Positions 17,634 through 28,900 of a stretch of 55,736 nucleotides of DNA are shown one piece after another. A program made the translations under genes and the position numbers. The DNA is from Fluviibacter sp039805865. Lineage in GTDB: Bacteria; Pseudomonadota; Gammaproteobacteria; Burkholderiales; Rhodocyclaceae. Below the pieces are notes generated by a model that was given only the letters and a program-made list of their open reading frames with translations, made no database searches and had not been told where the DNA came from. The stretch covers positions 1 through 55,736 of the forward strand of contig JBDLTI010000006.1 of NCBI GenBank assembly GCA_039805865.1. The letters run 5' to 3'. The stretch's first letter is position 1. Each line of letters opens with the position of its first letter.

Positions 17634-17700
17634 CACAGACTCCTTAGATCGAGAACTTCAGCATTAAGCGAGAGAGGACCCCGCGATTTAAACCACGCGT

Positions 17701-19938
17701 TTAACGGACACAGTCCACGTAATAGGCGGTCTTACCGTCTTGCTCGCCCTTCACCAGGCCATGCACATCGGTCTCAAAGCCCGGGAAACGCTCATTGAAC
17801 TCACGAGCAAATTGCAGATAGTTCACGATGGTTTTGTTAAACCGTTCGCCAGGAATGAGCAACGGAATGCCCGGCGGATAAGGCGTCACCAGCATCGCCG
17901 TAATACGGCCTTCCAGATCATCAATCGCCACACGTTCGATTTCACGGTGCGCCACCTTGGCAAAAGCATCCGATGGGCGCATTGCCGGCACCATATCCGA
18001 GAGATACATCTCGGTGGTCAGGCGCGCCACATCGTTTGCTTTGTATACATCATGAATTTGCTGACACAAATCACGCAGGCCAACACGCTCATAGCGCGGA
18101 TGCTTCTGACAAAACTCCGGCAGCACCTTCCACAAAGGCTGATTCTTGTCGTAATCATCTTTGAACTGTTGTAACTCGGTCACCATCGTATTCCAGCGAC
18201 CCTTGGTAATACCAATGGTGAACATGATGAAGAAAGAGTACAAGCCGCACTTTTCGACGATCACACCGTGCTCGGCCAGATACTTGGTCACAATCAAGGC
18301 CGGAATGCCGATATCTTCCGAGAAGGCACCATCGACATCTAGCCCCGGTGTGATGATCGTGGCTTTGATCGGGTCCAGCATGTTGAACCCATCCGCCAGT
18401 CGACCAAAGCCGTGCCAACGCTCCCCCGGCTTCAACATCCAGGCTTCGCGTTCTTCAATACCCTCCTCAGAGAGATCGTCTGGCCCCCAGACCTTGAACC
18501 ACCAGCCTTCGCCCCACTCTTCATCGACCTTGCGCATGGCGCGACGGAAGTCGAGGGCTTCAGCAATCGACTCTTCTACCAGCGCCGGCCCGCCCGGTTC
18601 TTCCATCATGGCCGCCGCCACATCGCACGAGGCGATAATCGCGTACTGCGGCGAGGTGGACGTATGCATCAGATAGGCTTCATTGAAGACATCGCGATCC
18701 AGCTTTCGATCATCCGAATCCTGCACCAGAATCTGCGACGCCTGGCTCAGACCGGCCAACAGTTTGTGTGTGGATTGGGTCGAGAAGACCATCGATTCCT
18801 TACAACGCGGACGATCTGCACCGATGGCATGATAGTCGCCATAGAAATCATGGAAGGCCGCATGTGGCAACCAGGCTTCGTCAAAGTGCAAAGTATCAAT
18901 CTTGCCGTCGAGCATCTCTTTGATCTCTTCGACGTTATAAAGAATGCCATCGTAGGTCGACTGGGTAATCGTCAACACCCGTGGCTTGGCGCTCTTATCG
19001 CCGATGAACGGGTTCGCGGCAATCTTTTTCTGGATGCTTTCCCAGGAAAATTCGCTCTTCGGAATCGGGCCGATGATGCCAAAGTTGTTACGCGTCGGCA
19101 TTAGAAATACAGGAATGGCACCAGTCATGATGATCGAGTGCAGAATCGACTTGTGGCAGTTGCGATCAACAACAACGATATCACCAGGCGCTACGGTGGA
19201 GTGCCAGACAATCTTGTTGGAGGTCGACGTACCGTTAGTGACGAAGTACAAGTGATCACAATTGAAGATACGTGCAGCGTTACGCTCTGAAGCGGCCACT
19301 GGACCCGTGTGATCGAGCAACTGCCCCAACTCTTCCACGGCATTACAGACGTCAGCACGCAGCATGTTCTCACCAAAGAACTGATGGAACATCTGACCCA
19401 CCGGGCTCTTTAGAAAGGCGACTCCACCCGAATGCCCCGGGCAGTGCCATGAATACGAGCCATCAGCGGCGTAATGCGTCAGCGCACGGAAGAACGGGGG
19501 CGGCAATGAATCAAGATAGGATTTCGACTCGCGCACCACATTGCGCGCAATAAACTCCGGCGTATCTTCGTACATGTGAATAAAGCCATGCAGTTCGCGC
19601 AGAATGTCATTGGGAATATGGCGTGATGTGCGGGTTTCACCATGCAGGAAAATCGGGATGTCGGCGTTCTTGTATCGAATCTCTTGAACAAAAGCACGCA
19701 GCTCGGCAATCGTTTTCTCTTCATCGTTCAGCAGCTCTTCGTCATCCACCGACAGAATGAAGGCCGATGCCCGGCTCTGTTGTTGCGCAAACGAGCTCAG
19801 GTCGCCATAGCTGGTAACACCCAGCACTTCCATGCCTTCCTTCTCGATCGCCTCTGCCAATGCGCGTATACCCAAACCAGACGCGTTCTCGGAACGGAAA
19901 TCTTCGTCAATGATGATGATCGGAAAGTGGAACTTCAT
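17701..19938 (-). CDS. Orn/Lys/Arg decarboxylase, biodegradative PLP type
   Basis: Fold-type I PLP decarboxylase of the AdiA/LdcC/SpeF family: it removes CO2 from arginine, lysine or ornithine to give agmatine, cadaverine or putrescine. The PLP lysine is K392 in QSTHKLLAGLS. An N-terminal receiver-like wing domain (MKFHFPIIIIDEDFRSEN, residues 1-130), the PLP core and the C-terminal domain are all present. The 745-residue length is closest to AdiA (about 755). Substrate specificity cannot be fixed from the sequence and no matching antiporter gene is adjacent. It lies 105 bp downstream of dcd on the same strand, an association I know from Burkholderiales. Confidence 0.92.
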   Translation of the reverse strand: MKFHFPIIIIDEDFRSENASGLGIRALAEAIEKEGMEVLGVTSYGDLSSFAQQQSRASAFILSVDDEELLNDEEKTIAELRAFVQEIRYKNADIPIFLHGETRTSRHIPNDILRELHGFIHMYEDTPEFIARNVVRESKSYLDSLPPPFFRALTHYAADGSYSWHCPGHSGGVAFLKSPVGQMFHQFFGENMLRADVCNAVEELGQLLDHTGPVAASERNAARIFNCDHLYFVTNGTSTSNKIVWHSTVAPGDIVVVDRNCHKSILHSIIMTGAIPVFLMPTRNNFGIIGPIPKSEFSWESIQKKIAANPFIGDKSAKPRVLTITQSTYDGILYNVEEIKEMLDGKIDTLHFDEAWLPHAAFHDFYGDYHAIGADRPRCKESMVFSTQSTHKLLAGLSQASQILVQDSDDRKLDRDVFNEAYLMHTSTSPQYAIIASCDVAAAMMEEPGGPALVEESIAEALDFRRAMRKVDEEWGEGWWFKVWGPDDLSEEGIEEREAWMLKPGERWHGFGRLADGFNMLDPIKATIITPGLDVDGAFSEDIGIPALIVTKYLAEHGVIVEKCGLYSFFIMFTIGITKGRWNTMVTELQQFKDDYDKNQPLWKVLPEFCQKHPRYERVGLRDLCQQIHDVYKANDVARLTTEMYLSDMVPAMRPSDAFAKVAHREIERVAIDDLEGRITAMLVTPYPPGIPLLIPGERFNKTIVNYLQFAREFNERFPGFETDVHGLVKGEQDGKTAYYVDCVR

Positions 19939-20043
19939 AGCACCGGCTCCTCAGCCATAAAGGAAACACCGCGTGCAGGCCAGAGCCAGAACACGCGGCG
20001 TGATAACGACAGACTCGTTGAGTCTATTGCTTTAATTAAAACG

Positions 20044-20610
20044 TCAGATTTTCGGGAGTGTGACACCGACTTGACCCTGGTATTTACCACCACGATCTTT
20101 GTACGAGGTTTCGCAGACTTCATCCGATTCGAAGAACAACACCTGGGCGCAACCTTCGCCTGCGTAAATCTTGGCAGGCAGCGGCGTCGTGTTCGAGAAT
20201 TCCAGCGTCACGTAACCTTCCCACTCTGGCTCAAACGGAGTCACGTTCACGATGATGCCGCAACGGGCATAGGTGCTCTTGCCCAGACAAACTGTGAGCA
20301 CACTACGGGGAATACGGAAGTACTCCACAGTACGGGCCAGCGCAAAAGAATTCGGTGGAATGATACAAACATCAGATTCGATTTCGACGAAAGACTTCGG
20401 ATCGAAGGCCTTCGGATCAACGACGGTGCTGTTGATGTTGGTGAACACTTTGAACTCACGGGCACAGCGGATGTCGTAACCGTAGCTGGAGGTGCCATAA
20501 GAAACGATCTTCTGACCATTCACTTCACGCACGAGATCCGGTGAAAACGGCTCAATCATGCCCTCTTGTTCGGCCATGCGACGGATCCACTTATCAGACT
20601 TGATGCTCAT
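20044..20610 (-). CDS. dcd: dCTP deaminase
   Basis: Deaminates dCTP to dUTP, feeding dUMP to thymidylate synthase. The 188-residue length is standard. The family segments VREVNGQKIVSYGTSSYGYDIR, here broken as VSYGTSSYGYDIR, and VTPFEPEWEGYVTLEFSNTTPLPAKIYAGEGCAQ, here as FEPEWEGYVTLE, are intact, including the catalytic glutamate of the latter. It is 101 bp downstream of mrp. A possible -10 (TACAAT on the minus strand, complement of 20673-20678) with TTGATT 15 bp upstream suggests its own promoter. It works with thyA in the window in dTTP supply. Confidence 0.96.
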   Translation of the reverse strand: MSIKSDKWIRRMAEQEGMIEPFSPDLVREVNGQKIVSYGTSSYGYDIRCAREFKVFTNINSTVVDPKAFDPKSFVEIESDVCIIPPNSFALARTVEYFRIPRSVLTVCLGKSTYARCGIIVNVTPFEPEWEGYVTLEFSNTTPLPAKIYAGEGCAQVLFFESDEVCETSYKDRGGKYQGQVGVTLPKI

Positions 20611-20711
20611 ACCTGCTCCAACACTCTCCCCGGCGGGGATTCAGTTCATAAAGGTTCACAAATTTGGCAGAAATTGTACCCCGATCATGGGCAAATCAAG
20701 GGCAAAACCGG

Positions 20712-21812
20712 TTATTCAATGACGATTTTCGGGAATTTATGGCTCGTATCCCGGGCTCTGGCCGCAACGCTCCCTGCCACTTTGAGCGCAATGTCCAGAT
20801 ACAGCTGGCTAATAGCGCAATCTGGATCGGCTGCAACAATCGGCTGCCCGGCATCCAGACCCACCCGAATCCGCAAATCTAGAGGCAACTTGCCCAGCAA
20901 CGGCACCTGGTAATCCGATCCCAGCGCGGCGCCGCCGCCTTCCCCAAATATTGGCTCCGCATGGCCGCAATTGCTGCAAATATGCACGGACATATTTTCA
21001 ACGATACCCAGAATCGGCACACCCACCTTCTCGAACATCCGGATGCCCTTGCGTGCGTCCAGCAAAGCAATATCCTGTGGCGTGGTCACAATCACCGACC
21101 CGGTCACCGGCACCTTTTGCGCCAATGTCAGCTGGATATCCCCCGTACCAGGCGGCATATCGACAATCAGGTAGTCCAGATCGCCCCACAGCGTATCGCG
21201 CAGCAACTGCTCGAGGGCGGAAGTCACCATCGGGCCCCGCCACACCATCGGTGATTCGGCGTCTACCAGAAATCCGATCGACATCAGGGCAATGCCATGC
21301 GCCTGCAGGGCGTCTATGTGCTTGCCGTCCGGCGAATGCGGCTGTTGCCCGCCGATACCCAGCATCTGAGGAATGGAGGGGCCATAGATATCCGCATCCA
21401 GCAAGCCCACTCGGGCCCCGTGCTTCGACAAAGCCAGCGCCAAATTCACCGCCGTGCTGCTTTTACCGACGCCCCCTTTGCCCGAAGCCACGGCAATAAG
21501 ATTCTTCACGCCTTTAAGCAATGGCAAATTGCGTTGCACCACATGCGATTCAATCTGGCTATGCACCGCTACCTTGACGGCCACGCTGCCCAACGTTGTG
21601 AGCGCCGCCTTGATTTGCGCCTCGATCGACGCAGCAGCAAGCACCATTGGGTAACCCACGGTAACGCGCACCGTCAGCACGCCCTCACTCAGCGCTAAAG
21701 CGCCCGCAAGCTGATTAGCAGACCAATAGGGTTTGTCCGTTGCCGGATCAATCAAGCCGGCCAGAATTTCACCGGCCTGCGCTAGCAATACATGCTGATC
21801 AGAAGCGCTCAT
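20712..21812 (-). CDS. apbC: Iron-sulfur cluster carrier protein Mrp/ApbC
   Basis: P-loop ATPase that binds and transfers Fe-S clusters to target apoproteins. Residues 1-85 form a DUF59/MIP18-like domain. The deviant Walker A motif is GKGGVGKSS (about residue 111), followed by LLDADIYGPSIPQ and VDMPPGTGD. The cluster-binding CxxC is in HICSNCGH (about residues 278-285). The 366-residue length fits the bacterial Mrp family. It is divergent from metG (143 bp between starts), a conserved pairing. A second, free-standing DUF59 protein lies at 54.9 kb. Confidence 0.95.
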   Translation of the reverse strand: MSASDQHVLLAQAGEILAGLIDPATDKPYWSANQLAGALALSEGVLTVRVTVGYPMVLAAASIEAQIKAALTTLGSVAVKVAVHSQIESHVVQRNLPLLKGVKNLIAVASGKGGVGKSSTAVNLALALSKHGARVGLLDADIYGPSIPQMLGIGGQQPHSPDGKHIDALQAHGIALMSIGFLVDAESPMVWRGPMVTSALEQLLRDTLWGDLDYLIVDMPPGTGDIQLTLAQKVPVTGSVIVTTPQDIALLDARKGIRMFEKVGVPILGIVENMSVHICSNCGHAEPIFGEGGGAALGSDYQVPLLGKLPLDLRIRVGLDAGQPIVAADPDCAISQLYLDIALKVAGSVAARARDTSHKFPKIVIE

Positions 21813-21955
21813 AAATACTCCGTTATTTGTGGGGAACTCTTGTCTTTCGCCTGCTTGGGACGAAAACGCTTGTTTGTGCCAATTTTACGCCCTATCAACC
21901 GGTAAATTCCTTAAAAATGCCTGCCAAAGCACGCTGATCGGCTAAAATTGCGGCC

Positions 21956-24082
21956 ATGAAACGTACGCTACTCGTCACTTCCGCGCTGCCCTACGCCAAC
22001 GGCGCTATCCACCTCGGTCATCTGGTTGAATATATCCAGACCGATATGTGGGTCCGATTCCAGAAACTCATCGGCAACCACGCGACCTATGTCTGCGCCG
22101 ATGATACGCACGGCACGCCCATCATGCTGCGCGCCGAGAAGGAAGGCATCACGCCCGAGGCGCTCATCGCCCGCGTGCACCAGGAACATCTGCGCGATTT
22201 CACGGGCTTTAACATCGCTTTCGATCTGTATCACTCAACACACAGCGATGAAAACCGCGAGTGTGCCGAAACCATTTACCGCAATCTGCGCGATGCTGGC
22301 CTCATCGAAGTGCGCGAGATCGAGCAGTATTACGACGAAGAAAAGGGCATGTTCCTGCCCGACCGCTTTATCAAGGGCGAGTGCCCCAAGTGCGGTGCTG
22401 CTGACCAGTACGGGGATAACTGCGAATCCTGCGGCGCGGCTTACACACCGTCTGAACTGAAGAACCCACGCTCCGCCGTTTCGGGCAGCGTGCCGGTGCT
22501 GCGCCCCTCGCAACATTACTTCTTCAAGCTCTCGGATCCCCGTTGCCAGCAGTTCCTGCGCGATTTCACACGCAGCGCCCCAGATGGCATACCCGTGTTG
22601 CAGCATGAAGCCGCCAACAAGATGCAGGAATGGCTCGGTGCCGCCGGTGAAAACAAACTCAGTGACTGGGACATCTCGCGAGATGCGCCGTACTTCGGCT
22701 TTGCCATCCCCGATGCGCCGGGCAAGTATTTTTACGTCTGGCTCGATGCCCCGATCGGTTACATGGGCGCCTTCAAAGCTCTGGCCAAAAAAGAAGGCCT
22801 AGACTTCGACGCCTACTGGAAACCAGATGCCAAGACCGAACTGATTCACTTCATCGGCAAAGACATCCTATATTTCCACGCACTGTTCTGGCCAGCGATG
22901 CTGCATGAAGGTGGCTTCCGCGTCCCAACGCGCATCTGTGCCCACGGCTTCCTTACTGTGGATGGCGCCAAGATGTCGAAATCACGCGGCACCTTCATTA
23001 CCGCCGAAAGCTATCTGCAGCAGAAGCTCAACCCGGAATGGCTACGCTACTACTTCGCCAGCAAACTCAACGGCACGATGGAAGACATCGACCTTAGCCT
23101 GGATGACTTCATCGCCAAGGTGAACAGCGACCTCGTGGGCAAGTACGTGAACATTGCCAGTCGCTGCGCCGGCTTTATCAAGAAGCAATTCGAAGGTGCC
23201 CTCGGCGACACCGATCGTGCCGTGTTTGATCGCATCATCACCGATGAAGCCCTGGCCGAAGTTGCCGCCGCCATGGAAGCACGCGACAGCGCCCGCGCCA
23301 TGCGTCAGATCATGCATCTGGCTGATGAAGCCAACCTGTATGTCAACGACAAGCAGCCGTGGTTATTGGCCAAGGACCCGGAACAGCGTGAACAACTTCA
23401 CATCGTGGCGACAACCGCGCTCAACCTGTTCCGTAGTCTCTCTGTCTTGCTCAAGCCGGTACTACCCGCCGTTACCAGCCAGATAGAAGCCTTCTACAAC
23501 GGCGCACCGCTGACCTGGGCAGATGCCCGCCAGCCATTGCCAGCCGGTCATCGCATCAACGATTACACGCACCTCATGAACCGGATCGAGCGCCCGATGG
23601 TGGATGCACTGATTGCCGCTAACGCGCAATCGCTACAGGCCACCGATGCGGCGCCAGCCAGCAAGACCGATAAGAAGACCGAGAAAAAAATGGACAAGAA
23701 ACCCGATGCTGCGCCCGCAACCGATAACGCACACATCAGCATCGATGACTTCACCAAGGTGGATCTGCGCATCGCCAAGATCGTCAATGCCGAACACGTG
23801 GAAGGCGCCGACAAACTCATACGTCTACAGCTGGATATTGGCGAAACAGAAAACGACCAGCCGAAGTATCGCCAGGTCTTTGCCGGCATCAAATCGGCTT
23901 ATGATCCTGCACTACTGGTCGGCCGCCTAACCGTCATGGTCGCCAACCTGGCGCCGCGCAAAATGAAATTCGGGATGTCTGAGGGCATGGTTCTGGCTGC
24001 CTCTGATACAGAGGGCAACCAGCCAGGCCTTTATATTCTGAGCCCGGATTCTGGCGCACAGGCTGGCATGCGCGTTAAATAA
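21956..24082 (+). CDS. metG: Methionyl-tRNA synthetase
   Basis: Charges tRNA-Met, initiator and elongator. The class-I motifs are HLGH at residues 19-22 and KMSKS at 339-343. Zinc-knuckle cysteines are in GECPKCGAADQYGDNCESCG (about residues 139-158). Residues about 565-600 are a Lys/Asp/Ala-rich linker (KTDKKTEKKMDKK), followed by a C-terminal EMAP/Trbp111-like tRNA-binding domain (about residues 605-708) that also drives dimerisation. The length of 708 is typical of the long MetG1 form. It is a single gene divergent from mrp. A candidate -10 TAAAAT lies just before the start. Confidence 0.98.
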   Translation: MKRTLLVTSALPYANGAIHLGHLVEYIQTDMWVRFQKLIGNHATYVCADDTHGTPIMLRAEKEGITPEALIARVHQEHLRDFTGFNIAFDLYHSTHSDENRECAETIYRNLRDAGLIEVREIEQYYDEEKGMFLPDRFIKGECPKCGAADQYGDNCESCGAAYTPSELKNPRSAVSGSVPVLRPSQHYFFKLSDPRCQQFLRDFTRSAPDGIPVLQHEAANKMQEWLGAAGENKLSDWDISRDAPYFGFAIPDAPGKYFYVWLDAPIGYMGAFKALAKKEGLDFDAYWKPDAKTELIHFIGKDILYFHALFWPAMLHEGGFRVPTRICAHGFLTVDGAKMSKSRGTFITAESYLQQKLNPEWLRYYFASKLNGTMEDIDLSLDDFIAKVNSDLVGKYVNIASRCAGFIKKQFEGALGDTDRAVFDRIITDEALAEVAAAMEARDSARAMRQIMHLADEANLYVNDKQPWLLAKDPEQREQLHIVATTALNLFRSLSVLLKPVLPAVTSQIEAFYNGAPLTWADARQPLPAGHRINDYTHLMNRIERPMVDALIAANAQSLQATDAAPASKTDKKTEKKMDKKPDAAPATDNAHISIDDFTKVDLRIAKIVNAEHVEGADKLIRLQLDIGETENDQPKYRQVFAGIKSAYDPALLVGRLTVMVANLAPRKMKFGMSEGMVLAASDTEGNQPGLYILSPDSGAQAGMRVK

Positions 24083-24163
24083 CCGGTTACACTATAGGGA
24101 ATTTAAGCACCCTCACAAATACAAAAAGATCGGGTGTGCATCAATACGCACCGGGGAGGGTGT

Positions 24164-25927
24164 ATGAACGAGGCAGAGATCACGGGATCTAATCAGCCAG
24201 CAGCGGCTATGGGCAAAACCACTGGCAAGTATCCGCTGGCCCGCTTTCACCCGAAGTTACTCGACTGCCTTAAAGATTACACGCCGGAGCAACTGGCAAA
24301 AGACGCCGCTGCCGGCGTCACGGTGGGTGTATTGGCCCTGCCCCTGGCGATTGCCTTTGCCATTGCTTCCGGTTGCTCACCGACCGCCGGCATCTGGACG
24401 GCCATTGTTGCCGGCTTCATCATCTCGCTGCTGGGTGGCTCACGCGTGCAGATCGGCGGCCCGACCGGCGCATTTATTCCTATTGTTTTCGGCATCGTCA
24501 GCATTTACGGTTTTCAGAACCTGATGGTTGCCACCATGATCGCGGGCATTCTGCTCTTTGTCATGGGTCTCACCAAAATGGGCGTGCTGATCCGTTTTAT
24601 TCCCATCAGCGTGGTCATCGGCTTTACCAATGGTATTGCCGTTGTCATCTTCATGAGCCAGATCAAAGATTTTTTCGGGCTCAACATCCCGAACATGCCC
24701 GCTGAATTCTTTGAGCGCATGGAAACACTCTGGATGCATGCGGGGACGATGCAGACACCAACGGTCATCATGTCAGCGCTTTCCCTCACTGCTCTCATTC
24801 TCTGGAATAAGCAGGCGGCAAAATGGATCCCCGCATTAGGCAAGATCCCTGGCCCACTCGCACTGCTTCTCGTGGCAACAGGCTTACAGGCTGCATTTTC
24901 TTTTCCGGTTGAAACAATCGGCTCTAAATTTGGCGGCATTCCGCAGGATATCCCCGCGCTGGCTTTGCCCACTTTTTCATTATCAACACTGAACCAACTC
25001 ATTCAACCGGCGATTGCCATCGCGCTGCTCGGCGCCATCGAATCGCTACTTTCCGCCCGCGTCGCTGATGCGGCAATTGATGACCGCCACGACCCGAATC
25101 AGGAACTCATGGCTCAAGGTCTAGCCAACATCGTGGCACCCTTATTTGGGGGCTTCGCTGCAACTGGTGCCATCGCGCGCACCTCAACCAACGTCCGTGC
25201 CGGTGGCCGATCCCCGTTTTCGGGTATTTTTCACTCACTGACGTTATTGCTCGTCGTTGTGATTGCTGCGCCTGCAGCCATCTACGTACCGCTACCCGCG
25301 CTGTCTGCGATTCTGATGCTGGTTGCCTGGAACATGGGCGAGTGGCACGAGTTTGCCACGCTCAAGCGTTACCCGGTGCCCTATCGCATCATCCTGGTCT
25401 CCACCTTTATCGTCACCGTCGTATTTGATCTCACCCTGGCCGTGGAGCTAGGGATGATTCTGGCGTGCCTGTTCTACCTCTATCGCATGTCCGATCTCAC
25501 TCAGATTGAGCGCATTCCCCTTGAGGCCTATTACGGTTCGGGTGCATTAAACGATGGTGAAGGTGTCTCGCGCATTGCTGCCTACAAGATTTATGGTTCG
25601 CTGTTCTTTGCATCAATCGGCAAACTAGAAGCGTTAGTGGCAGACCCAACCCATCACACCCGTATCCTTATTCTCGACATGTCTAAAACTGTCTCACTGG
25701 ATACAACCGGCCTCGACATTCTGCAAACACTGAGTCGCACCCTGAACAAACAAGGTGGTCAGCTCATCATCTGCAGTCTCAACGATCAGCCGGCATCGAT
25801 GATCGATCGATCGGGCTTTGCCGAGAGCTTAGGCCCACGGGGCATCAGTCACAGCCTGACGGACGCGCTGCTGCGCGCCCAGCTGATAATCCAGTCGGAC
25901 CCGGTCGCTACCGAGCAGGCTGCGTAA
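24164..25927 (+). CDS. SulP family anion transporter with STAS domain
   Basis: Inner-membrane SLC26/SulP transporter; bacterial members carry sulfate, bicarbonate or C4-dicarboxylates. The 588-residue product has a transmembrane core of some 12 segments (about residues 40-430) with GGPTGAFIPIVFGI as a recognisable family stretch. A cytosolic STAS domain follows (about 460-575; ILDMSKTVSLDTTGLDIL). The start at ATG 24164 is chosen over the in-frame start at 24134 because GGGGAGGG lies immediately upstream. A 6-bp-stem hairpin (24133-24152) precedes that Shine-Dalgarno. Its last 99 bp overlap the 3' end of dnaE on the other strand. The substrate is not determinable here. Confidence 0.9.
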   Translation: MNEAEITGSNQPAAAMGKTTGKYPLARFHPKLLDCLKDYTPEQLAKDAAAGVTVGVLALPLAIAFAIASGCSPTAGIWTAIVAGFIISLLGGSRVQIGGPTGAFIPIVFGIVSIYGFQNLMVATMIAGILLFVMGLTKMGVLIRFIPISVVIGFTNGIAVVIFMSQIKDFFGLNIPNMPAEFFERMETLWMHAGTMQTPTVIMSALSLTALILWNKQAAKWIPALGKIPGPLALLLVATGLQAAFSFPVETIGSKFGGIPQDIPALALPTFSLSTLNQLIQPAIAIALLGAIESLLSARVADAAIDDRHDPNQELMAQGLANIVAPLFGGFAATGAIARTSTNVRAGGRSPFSGIFHSLTLLLVVVIAAPAAIYVPLPALSAILMLVAWNMGEWHEFATLKRYPVPYRIILVSTFIVTVVFDLTLAVELGMILACLFYLYRMSDLTQIERIPLEAYYGSGALNDGEGVSRIAAYKIYGSLFFASIGKLEALVADPTHHTRILILDMSKTVSLDTTGLDILQTLSRTLNKQGGQLIICSLNDQPASMIDRSGFAESLGPRGISHSLTDALLRAQLIIQSDPVATEQAA

Positions 25928-28900
25928 ACCATCAATGAGGTCGGTATCGGGGCGCACACGCAACCCGTTACCCACTTCCAGAACAGCTTCTGCTGTGCCA
26001 TTGCTGTAGCGCAACGACACCGGGCAACCGCGGCCGCCGGTTTCCGATTCTGCCAACTGGGCAAAGGGCTGCAACAAATCGTACAAACGACGAACGCCAC
26101 CGAGCGCCCGAATATCGACACCGCGCAAGTCCAGCTCCAGGCCTTGCGCCCATTGCGCACGCGCTTCGTTAAAAGTCATTAGACGATCGACGCCCAGCTT
26201 TAATGCATCGCGGAATTCATCGCGACTCACCTTGCCCTCAACGAGCAACAATTCATCCATCCGCAGCTTATGCCGCTGAGCATCAAATAGCTCGCTAAAC
26301 ACCGCGGCTTCAATTCGTCCGTCGCCATCATCCAGCGTCACGAACGCCATCTTGCCTCGGCGCGTCATCTGCGTACGCACATCCGTCACAATGCCGGCCA
26401 CTAAGGTGGCATCGCGGCCAGCCTCCAGCCGACCGATCGATGTCTGGCACATCGGGCGGACTTCCGCACGCACGATATCAAAAGGGTGTGCCGAGAAAAA
26501 GAAACCCAACGCCGCTTTTTCTTCAATCAAGCGCTGCCGATCTGTCCAACGTGGATAGTTCTGCGCATCGTTACCACCCGCAGCCGGAGGCGACTGTGGC
26601 GCGGATAAATCATCCATACCAAACAGGCTATTCTGATGCGCGTTAGCCGCCGTCTGCTCTGCCGTTTCTACAGCGAGCTCCACTTGCGATAACACCCGCG
26701 AACGTTCTGCATCCAGGGTATCGAAGGCGCCGGCACGCACCAAGGCCTCCATCGCGCGACGATTCACCACACGCCGGTCTACGCGCTGACAGAAATCAAA
26801 GATGTCTTTAAACGGGCCGCCGCTCGTACGTGCCGTAATGATGGCATTAACCGCGTTTTCACCCGTGCCCTTCACCGCCCCGAGACCATAACGAATAGTC
26901 TTCGGGTCGACAGGTGCAAACCGGAATTCGGAATGATTCACATCCGGGCCAAGAATTGTCAGGCCATTGGCTTTTGCGTCATCATGGAAAATCTTCACCG
27001 TATCGGTGCTGTCCATATCCGATGACAAGGTTGCCGCCATAAATGCCGCGGCATGATGGGCTTTAAGCCAGGCTGTGTGATACGTCACCACTGCATACGC
27101 AGCAGTATGTGATTTATTAAACCCGTACTCCGCAAACTTTTCCATCAGATCGAAAAGCTGCATCGCCAGCCGCTCATCAATCTCGCTCTGCTTGGCCCCC
27201 TCACGGAAAATGTCGCGATGCTCGGCCATCTCTTCGGGCTTTTTCTTACCCATCGCACGCCGCAACATATCGGCAGCACCCAGTGTGTAACGCCCGATGA
27301 GCTGGGAGATCTGCATCACCTGCTCCTGATACACGATCACACCATAGGTTGGCGTCAAACAGGCTTTAAGCGACTCATGGAAATAGTCGATCTTCTGCAA
27401 GCCCTTTTTACGCAGAATAAAATCGTCCACCATCCCCGAGCCCAAAGGACCCGGTCGATAAAGTGCGAGCACAGCAATAATGTCTTCAAAACGATCCGGC
27501 GCCAGCTTCTTCAGCAGCTTCTTCATGCCCTCCGATTCCACCTGGAAGATGGCCGTGGTATTCGCATCTTTCAGAATCTGATACGCCTTCGGATCGTTAA
27601 AGGCCAGGGCATTCAAATCCGGGCGTTCGCCCGTCAGGCGCGCTACGTAATCTAGCGCCAGCTCAATAATCGTCAGGTTGCGCAAGCCCAGAAAGTCGAA
27701 CTTCACCAGGCCTACTTTTTCCACATCGTCTTTGTCGTACTGGCTCACCACCGAGTCACCACCCGGCTGCGTATACAGCGGGCAGAAATCAGTCAGCTTG
27801 CCCGGCGCAATCAACACACCACCAGCGTGCATACCCACGTTACGCGTTAGATCTTCAAGCTTATTCGCCAGCGTGAAGAGCTCTTTGACTTCTTCTTCCC
27901 GCTCATAACGCTCCTGCAGCTGTGGTTCGGCAGACAGCGCTTCAGCCAGAGACACCGGCCGGTTCTGAACTACGGGTATCAGCTTTGATAGCTGATCACA
28001 GAAGTTATAAGGCAAATCAAGAACGCGACCCGCGTCACGAATCACCGCCTTCGAAGACATCGTGCCAAAGGTCGCAATCTGCGATACCGCATCTGCACCG
28101 TATTTTTCACGAACGTATTCGATCACCTTCCAGCGGTTGTCCTGACAGAAGTCGATATCAAAGTCAGGCATCGATACGCGTTCCGGATTCAGAAAGCGTT
28201 CGAACAGCAATGCGTAGGCCAGCGGATCCAGGTCGGTAATGCCCAACGAGTAGGCCACCAGTGAACCGGCACCCGAACCCCGGCCGGGCCCCACGGGTAC
28301 GCCATTATTTTTGGCCCAGTTAATGAAGTCCGCCACGATCAGGAAGTAACCGGGGAACCCCATCTGAACAATCGTTTTACACTCAAAATCCAGGCGTTCA
28401 TCGTATTCCGCCTGGCGCGATGCACGCACCGATTCATCGGGGTAAAGCTGTTGCATCCGCAACGCAAGACCCCGGCGCGCCTCGTCTACCAGGAACTCAT
28501 CGAGGCCTTCCCCATTGGGCGTTGGAAAGTCAGGCAGGAAGCTCTTGCCTAAGGTTAAGGTCACATTACAGCGCCGCGCCACTTCAAAACTATTGGTTAG
28601 CGCCTGCGGCAAATCCGAGAAACGCTCCGCCATATCGGCGCGCGTCTGGAAATACTGCTGCTCCGTAAAGACACGCGGGCGACGTTTATCCGCTAGCGTG
28701 TACCCCGTAGCAATACAAACGCGCGCATCGTGCGCCCGGAAATCATCGCGATCAACAAACTGCACTGGATGCGTGGCCACCAAGGGCACATCGACATCCA
28801 GCGATAGCAACGCCGTTTGCGTCACCAGCGTCTCTTCATCCGGATGTCCGTAACGTTGTACCTCGAGGTAATAGCCCGTGCCAAAACGCTTCTTCCAGGC

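Noticed and set aside
19642..20544. A 300-codon plus-strand frame opposite the decarboxylase and dcd
   Set aside because: Covers two strong opposing genes and their spacer; no recognisable domain or start signal.
24090..24100. CACTATAGGGA, identical to the core of the T7 RNA polymerase promoter
   Set aside because: The upstream recognition half of the promoter does not match, and there is no phage context; chance match.
24133..24152. Hairpin before the SulP Shine-Dalgarno as a riboswitch
   Set aside because: Only a 6-bp stem with a G-T pair and no larger conserved architecture; kept only as a remark in the gene entry.
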